DNA from: Stenotrophomonas indicatrix
GTDB lineage: Bacteria > Pseudomonadota > Gammaproteobacteria > Xanthomonadales > Xanthomonadaceae
Direction: 5' to 3'
NCBI GenBank assembly: GCA_041545745.1
Contig: CP168152.1
Coordinates: 2,540,001-2,604,000 of the forward strand
Length of the DNA stretch: 64,000 bases
Part shown: piece by piece, positions 50,347 through 59,830 of the stretch
Layout: each line of letters begins with the position of its first letter
Numbering within the stretch: the stretch's first letter is position 1
Notes under the pieces: generated by a model
Database searches by the model: none
Told to the model about the DNA's origin: nothing
Seen by the model: the letters and a program-made list of their open reading frames with translations, nothing else
Made by a program: the position numbers and the translations under genes

Positions 50347-51705
50347 ATGACTGAACGTCGCCACCGCCTACGCCCCACTGTCCGCCAGCGCTGGCTGGCC
50401 CTGCTGCTGGTGCTGTTGGCACCGGGTGCGAGCGTGGCTGCCGACGATCTGCTGCTGCAGACCCGCGAACAGCGGCCATGGACACTGCCGGCCGACCTGG
50501 AACGGGTCGCCATCGCCGACCCCGGCGTGGCTGACATCGTGATGCTGCGCGGCGCACGCCAGGCACTGCTGGTCGGCAAAGCACCGGGCACCACCACCCT
50601 GCTGCTGTGGCACCGCAAGCAGAGCGAACCGCAGCGCGTGCAGGTGCGCGTACAGAGTGCTGTGCAGGGGGCGGCCGATACAGGCCCCAACGGGCTGGTG
50701 TTCACCCAACAGGACTACCAAGGACTCCTGCAGGGAAGCAGCGACAGCGTGCTGGCGCACATGCAGGAACAGAAGACCGCAGTGATGGCGCTGGGCAAGG
50801 ACGGCAGCCTGACCGACGCTTCCACCATCAGCAGCGGCGGCGTGGTACAGGTCGAGGTCAAGGTGGTCGAATTCAACAAGACGGCGCTGAAGCAGATCGG
50901 CATCAACTTCCAGAACCGCAACGGTGGTTTCGCCTATGGATTCGCCCGACCGGGCGGGCAGCTGCCAGGCAACACCGGCATCCTCCCGGGCATGAAGGAA
51001 GGCGAGTCCAGCAACGAAAGCGAATCGCCGATCTCCTCGGCGTTCCGGCTGGTGTTTGGTTCGACCAAGGGCCTGTGGAACGCCGACGTCGACCTGCTGC
51101 AGGCCAACGGCATGGCCCGCGTACTGGCCGAGCCGACCCTCGTTGCGCTGTCCGGGCAGAGCGCCAGCTTCCTGGCCGGTGGCGAACTGCCGATCCTGGA
51201 GCCGCAGGGACTTGGCACGACCACGGTCACCTACAAGCCGTTCGGCATCGGCCTGACCGTCACCCCCACGGTGCTCTCACCCAACCGCATTGCGTTGAAG
51301 GTTGCACCGGAAGCCAGCGACCTGGACTACACCAATTCGATCGCACTGAACGGCGTGCAGATCCCTTCAATCACCACCCGCCGCGCCGATACCACCGTCG
51401 AGCTTGGCGATGGGGAGAGCTTCGTCATCGGTGGTCTGGTCAGTTCCACCGTGGCGTCGACGGTCAACAAGATTCCCCTGCTCGGCGACCTGCCGATCAT
51501 CGGTACGTTCTTCCGCAACTTCGACTACAAGCGCCAGGACAAGGAACTGGTGATCATCGTCACGCCGCGGTTGGTACAGCCGATTGCCCGCAATACCGTA
51601 CTGCCGCTGCCCGGCGATCGCGAAGCCAAGCCGAACATGCCCGAATGGGGCGCGTGGCTGCTTGGCCCGATCAGCCGCGACCCCGTGCCCGGTTTCTCGC
51701 GCTGA
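50347..51705 (+). CDS. cpaC: Tad secretin CpaC/RcpA
   Basis: 452 residues: signal peptide, an N-terminal BON/plug-like region (ADLERVAIADPGVADIVML), a connecting segment and the secretin core (VLAEPTLVALSGQSASFLAGG ... GLTVTPTVL ... VPLLGDLPIIGTFF-like IPLLGDLPIIGTFFRN). It forms the outer-membrane pore for the Flp pilus. ATG 50347 chosen; an in-frame TTG at 50332 is less likely. Confidence 0.93.
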   Translation: MTERRHRLRPTVRQRWLALLLVLLAPGASVAADDLLLQTREQRPWTLPADLERVAIADPGVADIVMLRGARQALLVGKAPGTTTLLLWHRKQSEPQRVQVRVQSAVQGAADTGPNGLVFTQQDYQGLLQGSSDSVLAHMQEQKTAVMALGKDGSLTDASTISSGGVVQVEVKVVEFNKTALKQIGINFQNRNGGFAYGFARPGGQLPGNTGILPGMKEGESSNESESPISSAFRLVFGSTKGLWNADVDLLQANGMARVLAEPTLVALSGQSASFLAGGELPILEPQGLGTTTVTYKPFGIGLTVTPTVLSPNRIALKVAPEASDLDYTNSIALNGVQIPSITTRRADTTVELGDGESFVIGGLVSSTVASTVNKIPLLGDLPIIGTFFRNFDYKRQDKELVIIVTPRLVQPIARNTVLPLPGDREAKPNMPEWGAWLLGPISRDPVPGFSR

Positions 51706-51778
51706 CCCACATGACGTCTCCGGTACCACGCCCATGCCCTACGCCACTGCCCTGCCGCTGCACCCGCAAGGACCACCG

Positions 51779-52990
51779 ATGAACCTGGTCCTGTACGGGA
51801 TCGACCGCGAACTGCTGCCGCGCCTGGCTGCCAAGCTGCCGCCGGCCACGGCACTGCACTGGCAGGACAGCGGCGAGCCGACCTCGGCACAGGACCTTCA
51901 GCGTGGCCCGCAGAACCTGGTGCTGCTCGACTTCCGCCCGGAGCATGCATCGGCATCGACGGTGCTGGCGCAGCAGCTGCAGCAGACCCAACCGGACTTG
52001 ACCTTGGTGGCGGTAGGCGCCACCAGCGCCGGCCAGGTTGAAGGCGTGGTGATGGCGCTACGCGCCGGCCTGCGCGATGTGCTGGACCTGGACAGTGACA
52101 ACACCGGCATCGAGGCCGCCCTGCGTCGCGCCCTGTCACCGCGCTCCGCCGCAAGCGCACAGCAGGCGCACAAGGCGCGGCTGATCGTGCTGCTGGGCGT
52201 GCGCGCCGGCGTCGGCACCAGCACCCTGGCCGCACATCTGTCGGTGCTCGCACAACAGACCCATACCCTGGCCCAGGGCGAGGCAGCCGTGCGGGACGGG
52301 CTGCTGATGGATCTGGCGCAGCCGGCTGGCGACCTCGCCCTATACCTCAACCTGGACAGCCGCTTCCATTACGAAGATGCGCTGCGCAATGCCAGCCGCA
52401 TCGATGCCACCCTGGCACGAACGGCAATGGCCCGGCATCCCAGCGGCCTGGTCCTGCTTGATCGCGCCAGTGGCAGCGACGCGCTGCCGCCGTCCGATCC
52501 CGGCGCGCTGCTGCAACGACTGCGCGGCGTGTTTGCCAGCGTGCTGTGCGATGCGGGTGGCTGCCCGCTACGGCAGTTGCCACCACTGCTGCTGGAACAG
52601 GCCGATGAAATCTGGCTGGTGGCTGACGCATCGATAGCCACCCTGGTATCGCTGGACCACGCCCTGAAGCACCTTTCCGGCCAGCGCGATCGCGAGAAGC
52701 GACTGCAGCTGCTGATCAACCGCCACGACGACAACAGTGGCATGAGCCCCGAACAGATCGCGCGCCGCTTCGAGCTGCCGCTGCTGGCCACCCTGCCCGA
52801 GCGGCCTCGGGTACGCGCGGCCGCCAGCCACGGTCATCTGCTGCTGCAGGATGCGCCGCGCGACCCGTACCTGCGTGCCCTCGCCCCGCTGGTGCAACGC
52901 TTGGATCCGGCTGCCTGCCCGGTCCAGGCGCACGGCCTGCGGGAAAGACTTGCCCTTGCCCTGGGTGGATCGCAATGGAAGACAAAGTGA
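51779..52990 (+). CDS. tadZ: TadZ/CpaE-like pilus localisation ATPase
   Basis: 403 residues: an N-terminal receiver-like domain (~1-120) and a C-terminal ParA/MinD-type domain. The expected deviant Walker A reads GVRAGVGTSTLAAHL, lacking the signature lysines, as is common for atypical TadZ proteins. TadZ places the Tad machine at a cell pole. Its stop overlaps the tadA start by 16 bp. Confidence 0.88.
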   Translation: MNLVLYGIDRELLPRLAAKLPPATALHWQDSGEPTSAQDLQRGPQNLVLLDFRPEHASASTVLAQQLQQTQPDLTLVAVGATSAGQVEGVVMALRAGLRDVLDLDSDNTGIEAALRRALSPRSAASAQQAHKARLIVLLGVRAGVGTSTLAAHLSVLAQQTHTLAQGEAAVRDGLLMDLAQPAGDLALYLNLDSRFHYEDALRNASRIDATLARTAMARHPSGLVLLDRASGSDALPPSDPGALLQRLRGVFASVLCDAGGCPLRQLPPLLLEQADEIWLVADASIATLVSLDHALKHLSGQRDREKRLQLLINRHDDNSGMSPEQIARRFELPLLATLPERPRVRAAASHGHLLLQDAPRDPYLRALAPLVQRLDPAACPVQAHGLRERLALALGGSQWKTK

Positions 52991-54324
52991 CCCCGTTCCC
53001 GCACGTTGTCGCCCGCAACCCGGTGCCGGAACATGCACCGGGCAGCCTGCCGTTCGCACAGACCGAGCAGTACCAGAAGGTGCTGTCGGCCGCACATGAG
53101 CACCTGCTCAACAGCATCGAAGACGAACGCATCGACATCGATTCCTGGGCCCCGGACACCATCGCCCGCTGGGTGGAGGTGCAGACGGTCAGTTTCATCC
53201 AGGAATGGCGCATTCCCATCAACGAAGAAGAAATGCAGGTGGTGGCCGAAGGCCTGGTCAAGGAGCTGACCGGGTTCGGCCCGCTCGATGACCTGCTGCA
53301 TGACCCCACCATCGAAGACATCCTGATCAATGGCTTCAAGGATGTGCATGTCTCCCAGGGCGGGCAGCTCAAACGCGCGCCACAGCGCTTCACCGACGAC
53401 ACCCACCTGCTGCGCATCCTGCGCCGCATCATCGCCCCGCTCGGCCGCCGCCTGGATGATTCCAATCCGATGGTCGATGCGCGCCTGCCCAATGGCGGTC
53501 GCCTCAACGCGATCATCTCGCCGTTGGCGGTGGACGGGCCGATGGTGTCCATCCGCAAGTTCCGCAAGGACCCCTTCACCCCCGACGAGCTGCTGGCCAA
53601 GGGCACCTTCGATGCACCGATGCAGGCGCTGCTGAAGGCGATGGTGCTGGGCCGCTGCAACATCCTGGTCTCCGGCGGCACCAGCTCGGGCAAGACCTCG
53701 CTGCTCAATGCGCTGGCCAGCTATGTGCCGGCCAACGAACGCGTCATCACCGTGGAAGACACCGCCGAGCTCTCGCTCAATCACCCGCATGTGGTGCGCC
53801 TGGAGAGCCGCATCGGTGGCGCCGAGGGCCAGGGCGCGGTCAGCATCCGCGACCTGGTGCGCAACAGCCTGCGCATGCGTCCCGACCGCATCGTGGTCGG
53901 CGAGGTGCGTGGCGCCGAGGTGCTGGAGATGCTGCAGGCGATGAACACCGGCCATGACGGATCGATGGCCACCATCCACGCCAACTCGCCACGCGACTGC
54001 CTGTACCGCATCGAGATGCTGGCCGGTTTTGCCGGCTTCCAGGGCAGCGAAGACAGTCTGCGTCGGCAGATCGCCAGTGCCATCGACTTCATCGTGCAGA
54101 TCTCGCGCCTGGGCAGCGGCCGCCGCGTGCTGGTGTCGATCACCGAAATCACCGGCGTAAGCGACAACCTGATCACCACCCAGGAGATGTTCCGCCACGA
54201 AGTGCAGATCGATGGCAGCGGCAAGGAAATCGATCGCTGGATCGGCCTGGGCTTCCAGCCGCATTCGCACAAGCTGGAACCATTCCGGCAGTTGCTGCGC
54301 GAATCCCTGTACGGAGACTTCTGA
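52975..54324 (+). CDS. tadA: Tad pilus secretion ATPase
   Basis: 449 residues, VirB11/PulE-type ATPase. Walker A SGGTSSGKTSL at about residues 233-243, Asp box VITVEDTAELSL, Walker B-like RPDRIVVGEVRG and His box ATIHANSPRD. Hexameric motor for both assembly and retraction of Flp pili. Starts inside tadZ; tadB starts 3 bp after its stop. Confidence 0.96.
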   Translation: MEDKVTPFPHVVARNPVPEHAPGSLPFAQTEQYQKVLSAAHEHLLNSIEDERIDIDSWAPDTIARWVEVQTVSFIQEWRIPINEEEMQVVAEGLVKELTGFGPLDDLLHDPTIEDILINGFKDVHVSQGGQLKRAPQRFTDDTHLLRILRRIIAPLGRRLDDSNPMVDARLPNGGRLNAIISPLAVDGPMVSIRKFRKDPFTPDELLAKGTFDAPMQALLKAMVLGRCNILVSGGTSSGKTSLLNALASYVPANERVITVEDTAELSLNHPHVVRLESRIGGAEGQGAVSIRDLVRNSLRMRPDRIVVGEVRGAEVLEMLQAMNTGHDGSMATIHANSPRDCLYRIEMLAGFAGFQGSEDSLRRQIASAIDFIVQISRLGSGRRVLVSITEITGVSDNLITTQEMFRHEVQIDGSGKEIDRWIGLGFQPHSHKLEPFRQLLRESLYGDF

Positions 54325-54326
54325 GC

Positions 54327-55271
54327 ATGAGTACCGGCCTGCTGCTGGGTGTGCTGAGCATCGTGTCGGTGCTGCTGGCGCTGGCCGTGTGGCTGTGGGG
54401 CACAGCCAGCACCCGCCAACAGCGCCAGGCCTCCCTGCAGCATGCCGAGCAGCAGCTGGCGCGCGGCACCGGCGCTGGCGCCAACACCGCCACCGACGCG
54501 GCACGGCAGGCACCGTTGCCACCACCGGGTCGGCGCCCCCTGCCCTGGGACGGGCAGCTGCAACGTGCCGGCCTGACACCGGGCTGGAAGCTGCCACTGC
54601 TGATGCTGCTGCCGGGCATCGCCCTGTCCGCATTCGCAGTGCTGCGCCTGGGCACTGCCTGGATGTTCCCGCTGACCCTGCTGCTGTACCTGCTGGGCTG
54701 CTGGCTGTGGCTGATGCGCCGCACCGGCAAGCTGCAGGCACAGCTGCTGCACCAGCTGCCGGACTTCCTCGACAACCTGGTGCGCCTGACCGCGCTCGGC
54801 AACAGCCTGCAGGCCGCCTTCCAGGTCGCCTCGGTGCAGACCAACGCCCCGCTGCGTGGCCTGCTCGACACCACCGTGCGCTATGCCCGTGGCGGCATGG
54901 ACCTGGACCGCGCGCTCAGCCTGGCCGCACAGCCTTACCGCATGGACGTGCTGAAGGTGCTGGCGGTGGTGATGGGCGTGAGCGTGCGCATCGGTGGCCG
55001 TGCCGACCAGATCCTGCAGCGCATGGGCGACTTCATGCGCGACCTGGAACAGGCCCAGCAGGAACTGGCTGCCACCACGTCTGAAACCCGCATGTCGGCG
55101 TGGGTACTGGGCCTGCTGCCCCCGGCCAGCGCCGTGTTGATGGCGATCTCCAGCCCCGAGTTCTTCCAGCCGGTGCTGCACGATCCGCTGGGCCACAAGA
55201 TCCTGTTGATCGCCCTGTGCATGGAACTGACCGGCGCCTTCCTGCTGTATCGCCTGGCCAAATCACTATGA
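54327..55271 (+). CDS. tadB: Tad inner-membrane platform protein TadB
   Basis: 314 residues with membrane segments near the N-terminus and at 90-130 and 255-310, and a cytosolic GspF-like domain containing LPDFLDNLVRLTALGNSLQAAF. It forms the platform with TadC above the TadA ATPase. Confidence 0.93.
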   Translation: MSTGLLLGVLSIVSVLLALAVWLWGTASTRQQRQASLQHAEQQLARGTGAGANTATDAARQAPLPPPGRRPLPWDGQLQRAGLTPGWKLPLLMLLPGIALSAFAVLRLGTAWMFPLTLLLYLLGCWLWLMRRTGKLQAQLLHQLPDFLDNLVRLTALGNSLQAAFQVASVQTNAPLRGLLDTTVRYARGGMDLDRALSLAAQPYRMDVLKVLAVVMGVSVRIGGRADQILQRMGDFMRDLEQAQQELAATTSETRMSAWVLGLLPPASAVLMAISSPEFFQPVLHDPLGHKILLIALCMELTGAFLLYRLAKSL

Positions 55272-55299
55272 ACATCCCCGTCCACGCAGGGGGCATCCA

Positions 55300-56229
55300 A
55301 TGAGCGCCAGCATCTGGTTCGTGGCTGCCCTGCTGGTGTTGGCCGCCGGCGTGGCCCTGCTCGGGCTGGGCAGCTGGGTGCGCAGCCAGCGCGAGGACCG
55401 CAGCGAGGCCACGCTGAAAACAGCGCTGCGTCCGCGCGAAAGCGAAGAAGCCGCCGCCGACGCACGCAAGGATTCACTCGGCTGGCTGGAGCAGTTCGGC
55501 CGCGGGCTGAGCGGCGGCCGCCTGGAAACAGCGCTGCTGGCCGGTGAAGATCGCCTGCTGCTGGACCTGGCCGGCTGGAATACCCGACGCGGCACGGCCA
55601 TTTACCTGGGCCTGCGCCTGCTGCTGGCGGTGCTGGTGCTGGGTATCGCGCTGGCGATCAGCGATGTCACGGGGTTGTCCAGGATCATGGTGGTGATCGG
55701 CGCGCTCGCTGCCGGCCTTCTGCTGCCGAAGTTCGCGCTCAGTGCGTGGGTCAAGCGGCGGCGGCGTGCCGTGAACAATGAACTACCGCTGTTGATCGAC
55801 CTGCTGCGCCTGCTGCAGGGCGTGGGCTTCAGCATGGATCAGAGCCTGCAGACACTGGGCGACAAGCTTCGCGACGCACTGCCGGTGCTGGGCGGGGAAC
55901 TCCAGGAAGCAAATGTGTCCTACACCCACGGACGCACGCGCGCGCAATCACTGCGACGGCTGAGCGATGTATACGGCGACGACGACCTGTCCAGCCTCGT
56001 GCAGTTGATCCTGCAGGTGCACGCGCACGGCGGTGCCGTGCAGGAACCGCTGCGCCAGTTCAGCATCCGTCTGCGCGAGCAGCGCCGCAACGCGCTGAAG
56101 GAAAAGGTCGGCAAGCTCTCGGTGAAGATGACCGTGGTGATGATGCTGACCCTGCTGCCGGCACTGATGCTGGTGCTGGCCGGACCGGCGCTGGTCGCGC
56201 TGGCCACTACCTTGTCGAAAATGGGATGA
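55300..56229 (+). CDS. tadC: Tad inner-membrane platform protein TadC
   Basis: 309 residues, GspF-like. The conserved core ELPLLIDLLRLLQGVGFSMDQSL lies near the middle, and hydrophobic segments are at the N-terminus, ~100-150 and the C-terminus. Partner of TadB. Its stop overlaps the tadD start (ATGA). Confidence 0.93.
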   Translation: MSASIWFVAALLVLAAGVALLGLGSWVRSQREDRSEATLKTALRPRESEEAAADARKDSLGWLEQFGRGLSGGRLETALLAGEDRLLLDLAGWNTRRGTAIYLGLRLLLAVLVLGIALAISDVTGLSRIMVVIGALAAGLLLPKFALSAWVKRRRRAVNNELPLLIDLLRLLQGVGFSMDQSLQTLGDKLRDALPVLGGELQEANVSYTHGRTRAQSLRRLSDVYGDDDLSSLVQLILQVHAHGGAVQEPLRQFSIRLREQRRNALKEKVGKLSVKMTVVMMLTLLPALMLVLAGPALVALATTLSKMG

Positions 56230-57119
56230 CCTTCATGCCTGTCCTGCGCCCCGCCTGCCTGTTGCTTGCCCTGGTTGCCGCCGCTGCCGGCTGCAGCTCC
56301 ACCACGCCGAAGTACCTGCGTGCGCCGAGCCTGGCCGAGCCTACGCCGGCCCCGCAGGACAGCCGCAACGCCTATCTGGAGCTGATCCAGCGCATGCAGC
56401 AGCAGGGCGCCTGGTACGCCTCGCTGGCGCACGTGGATGCCTTCCGCCAGCGCTACGGCGATACCCCGGCACTGCGCCTGCTGCAGGCCGATGCACTTCG
56501 CCAGACCGGCCAGATCGAGGCCGCGCTGTCGTTGTACCGCGAACTCGGAAATGGCCCCCAGGCCGCAGCCGCCGCGCATGGCATCGGCCTGATCGCCGCC
56601 CTCCGTGATGATGACGACGGCGGCGAACAGGCGCTGGCACGTGCCACCCAGCTGAACCCACTGAACACCGATTACCTGGGCGACCTGGGCTATGCACGCC
56701 TGCGCGCCGGTCGTTTCGAACAGGCACGCGAGCCGCTGGCCAAGGCGCTGGAACTGTCGCCGGGCAACATCAAGGCCACCGCCAATCTCGCCCTGTGGGC
56801 GCTGCTGCGTGGCGACAAGGCCACCGTCGAACGACTGGCCCAACAGGCCAGCTTCAGCGAGCAGACGCGCCGCAGCGTCGAACAGCAGGCACAGCAGATC
56901 CGCGCGCGGCTGCAGCAACGCCAGGCAGCAGCCACTGCTGCAGCGGCAGCAGCGACGCGACCGGTTGCCTCCGCAACCGTCAGCCCCGCCACCGCAGGCC
57001 CGCGCTTGGCCGCTGAGCCCCGCCGTGATGGCCGCGACCAACGCGACCCGTCACGACTGCCGCCCTCGATGCTGGAGCGCTTCGGCACCATCGACCATCC
57101 CACCGGGAACACGCCATGA
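56226..57119 (+). CDS. tadD: TadD-like TPR lipoprotein
   Basis: 297 residues. Lipobox AAAGCSS near residue 22, then TPR units (for example TDYLGDLGYARLRAGRFEQA and KALELSPGNIKATANLALWA) and a disordered C-terminal tail. TadD is a pilotin-like outer-membrane lipoprotein thought to help the secretin. An internal ATG at 56235 also fits as start. Overlaps the next gene (ATGA). Confidence 0.88.
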   Translation: MTFMPVLRPACLLLALVAAAAGCSSTTPKYLRAPSLAEPTPAPQDSRNAYLELIQRMQQQGAWYASLAHVDAFRQRYGDTPALRLLQADALRQTGQIEAALSLYRELGNGPQAAAAAHGIGLIAALRDDDDGGEQALARATQLNPLNTDYLGDLGYARLRAGRFEQAREPLAKALELSPGNIKATANLALWALLRGDKATVERLAQQASFSEQTRRSVEQQAQQIRARLQQRQAAATAAAAAATRPVASATVSPATAGPRLAAEPRRDGRDQRDPSRLPPSMLERFGTIDHPTGNTP

Positions 57120-57571
57120 CCCCGACACCGCTGATCCGCTGCCTGCTGCCGACGCTTGCCGGCTTGTATTTTGCTGCGGTTGTGCAGGCGCAGACGCCGC
57201 AGCCACCGTTGACCGGGCAGATGCTGGGTGGTGCGGCGCCCGCGTCGACAGCCGCTCCCCTGCACAGCGAGCCGCTGGCCACCGTGGACGTATCGCCGGA
57301 ACAGGCTCCACCGACTCCGCCAGTCCCTGCAGCCAAGCCTGATTTCGGTGGCACGCCGCTGCGACCCAACACCTCTCAGATCGGCGACACCACTCGCAGC
57401 CTGTTCCGCCTGCAGGCTTCCGGCGAGGTTGCCGGCGCCCGCCTGCCGATTCTTGGCGACCAGGCTACATCCAGCTACGCGCGTTACCTGAAGAGCTTCC
57501 AGTACGACATCCCGCAATTCTTCGAAACCGATGTCGCCAAGTCTGCAGGAACCTCCCGATCCGGACGCTGA
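57116..57571 (+). CDS. DUF3613-containing protein in the Tad operon
   Basis: 151 residues with a signal peptide (GLYFAAVVQAQ) and a Pro/Ala-rich stretch, then IGDTTRSLFRLQASGEVAGARLP and YARYLKSFQYDIPQFFE, the pattern of DUF3613. Exported small protein of unknown function that is frequently encoded inside Tad operons of Beta- and Gammaproteobacteria. Coupled to tadD by a 4-bp overlap. Confidence 0.8.
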   Translation: MTPTPLIRCLLPTLAGLYFAAVVQAQTPQPPLTGQMLGGAAPASTAAPLHSEPLATVDVSPEQAPPTPPVPAAKPDFGGTPLRPNTSQIGDTTRSLFRLQASGEVAGARLPILGDQATSSYARYLKSFQYDIPQFFETDVAKSAGTSRSGR

Positions 57572-57579
57572 GGTCTGCC

Positions 57580-59730
57580 ATGAACCGAGCACGCCACATC
57601 AGCTTCAGTCGCCCGCGCGGCGGCATGTCGGTCACCATGATGCTGGTGATGATCGCGTTGCTGGCAATGCTCGGCCTGGTCGAGATCGGCTTCCTGTTCT
57701 GGGCCAAGCGCGATACACAGAAAGTAGTCGATCTTGCTGCTCTGGCGGGCGCACAACGGCTGGACCTGTGCAACGCCAGCAATGCCGACAACAGTGCTGC
57801 CCGGCAGAGCGCTCTCGCGCAGAACCGCTTCCGTGGGCAGGTGCAGATCGAGTGCGGCAACTGGAATGCCAGCCGTGAAACGGCGGACCACTTCAGCCCG
57901 AGCGTGGACGCCAGCAATCCACGCAATGCGGTGCGCGTCGTTGCCGAACGCGGCGTGCTGCCGTTCTTCGGCCAGAACCGCACGCTGCCCACCCTGCGCG
58001 TGCAGGCCGTGGCCAAGCGCTCGGAACCCACTGCAGTGTTCGCGGTGGGTTCGCAGCTGCTGCGCACCAATGGCAACTCACCCTTGATGGCGACCCTCCG
58101 CCTGGTCGGCCTGGACGTCACCAACGCGACGGTGCTGTCCTACGACGGTTTGGCGCAGGCGACCATCACTCCATCGGGGCTGCTGGCGGCACTCGGCATT
58201 CCGGTCACCGCTGACCTCAGCGTGGCCGACTTCAACAGGCTGCTGTCGATCAATCGCATCTCGCTGGCACAGCTGGTCAATGCCACTGCCACGGTAGTCG
58301 GCCGCGAGACCGCCGTCGGCGTGCAGCTGCAGGCGTTGTCCAACCTGGTCGGCACCCGCTTGGACATCAACCAGCTCAATATTCTTCTGGGCAGCCAGAA
58401 CGGCGGCGGCGGTCTGTTCGCGCAGGTGATCTCGCCGGACGGCACCATCGGCAGCGCGCTGGAATCGCGGGTCAATGTGCTGGATCTTGTCACCGCCGCG
58501 ATCTCCATCGCCAACGATGGCAATGGCGTGCAGGTGCAGGGCTTGAACCTGCTGGGCATCGACGTCAAGGCCGGCGTGGTGGAGCCGCCGTCGATCGCCA
58601 TCGGCGGTGTCGGCGCACGCGCGTACAACGCGCAGGTGCGGCTGATGGTGGACGTCGACAGCGACCGCCTGTTCGCGATCGGTCCGCTGCTGAACCTGCT
58701 CGGCACCCGGCTGCATCTGCCACTGCACGTGGATGTGGCCAATGCGATGGGAACATTGACCAGTATCCAGTGTGGCGCGGCGCCACCCACGGCCACCGTC
58801 CAGGTCGATTCCTCGGTGCTGCGTGCCTGCGTCGGCAAGGTCAATGCGGCCGATCGTTTCTCCAAGAGCAACGTCTGTGACGCGACCCTGCAGAACGAGC
58901 AGTTGTTGAAGCTGCTGGGTCAACCCTTGATCAACGACAGGATCACCCTGCCGGCGCTGACCAGCACGCAGAGCCTGACCCTGGCTGCCGGCCAGACCGG
59001 CTCGACCCGGATCAATCCGCTGGCCGTCGGCAGCGCCGTGTCCGATCTGGTCAACGAACTGCTGCGCGTGCTGTCGGGCATGCTCAGTTCACCCAAGCAG
59101 GGCATGAGCGCCAATGACACCGCCAAGGCATTGGCCGACCGTTACCTGCAGGCCGCCTTCCCCAGCGGCGGGCGCTACAACGTGGACCAGGTGATTCCGT
59201 TGCTGCGCGATGGCGATCCATCACGCAACCTCGCACCGCTGGGCAACTGGACAGTGACCAAAGGCGTACCCAAGCCCTGCCTGCTTGGCCTTACCACCTG
59301 CTGGGAAGATGGTTCGGTGTGGACCGGCTATCGCACCACCGTGACCGGCCAGGGCCTCGGGTTGCTCGACGGCCTGCTGGGCTCCTTGGTTGGTGGGCTG
59401 CTGATCAACCGCTGCGACAGCCTGCTGGGCAACCTGATCGACTACAACGGCTGCGTGCGCACCAACCTGGCGTCCTACATCCAGACCGCCCCGGCCGGGT
59501 TCCTCGATGGCCAGAATGGTGGCGGGGTAACCACTCCGGGCAACAACGTGACCTGCAGCGGCCTGCTGTGCGCGCTGCTGAATCCGGTGCTGGCCGCGCT
59601 CAAGCCGGTGCTCAACAGCGTCGGCACCCTGCTGACCAACACCCTGGCCAGCCTGCTCGGGCTGGAACTGGGCCGCACCGATATCAGCATGCAGTCGATC
59701 CAGTGCAGCTCGGCGCAGCTGGTCTTCTGA
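57580..59730 (+). CDS. tadG: TadG-like protein with very long periplasmic domain
   Basis: 716 residues. RPRGGMSVTMMLVMIALLAM near residues 11-30 is the TadE/TadG N-terminal helix, followed by KRDTQKVVDLAALAGAQRL as in DUF2134 TadG proteins. The remaining ~650 residues are exported, with repeated hydrophobic LLG/VNxL patterns and at least ten cysteines, suggesting a disulfide-stabilised repetitive fold. Typical TadG proteins are ~400-600 residues; no von Willebrand A domain with a clear MIDAS was seen. Last gene of the Tad operon. Confidence 0.85.
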   Translation: MNRARHISFSRPRGGMSVTMMLVMIALLAMLGLVEIGFLFWAKRDTQKVVDLAALAGAQRLDLCNASNADNSAARQSALAQNRFRGQVQIECGNWNASRETADHFSPSVDASNPRNAVRVVAERGVLPFFGQNRTLPTLRVQAVAKRSEPTAVFAVGSQLLRTNGNSPLMATLRLVGLDVTNATVLSYDGLAQATITPSGLLAALGIPVTADLSVADFNRLLSINRISLAQLVNATATVVGRETAVGVQLQALSNLVGTRLDINQLNILLGSQNGGGGLFAQVISPDGTIGSALESRVNVLDLVTAAISIANDGNGVQVQGLNLLGIDVKAGVVEPPSIAIGGVGARAYNAQVRLMVDVDSDRLFAIGPLLNLLGTRLHLPLHVDVANAMGTLTSIQCGAAPPTATVQVDSSVLRACVGKVNAADRFSKSNVCDATLQNEQLLKLLGQPLINDRITLPALTSTQSLTLAAGQTGSTRINPLAVGSAVSDLVNELLRVLSGMLSSPKQGMSANDTAKALADRYLQAAFPSGGRYNVDQVIPLLRDGDPSRNLAPLGNWTVTKGVPKPCLLGLTTCWEDGSVWTGYRTTVTGQGLGLLDGLLGSLVGGLLINRCDSLLGNLIDYNGCVRTNLASYIQTAPAGFLDGQNGGGVTTPGNNVTCSGLLCALLNPVLAALKPVLNSVGTLLTNTLASLLGLELGRTDISMQSIQCSSAQLVF

Positions 59731-59747
59731 CCCGCGCGGGCGCGGGT
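59730..59747 (+). terminator. GC-rich hairpin ending the Tad operon
   Basis: ACCCGCGCGGGCGCGGGT: 7-bp perfect stem starting on the last base of the tadG stop. Only TT follows, so termination strength is uncertain. Confidence 0.4.
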
Positions 59748-59830
59748 TGGCGGCGTCGGTGCCCATGCTAGACTCGCGGCGGGGAACCACTTTCAACTCA
59801 ACCCACACTACATCCGTGGATGGTCTAGAC

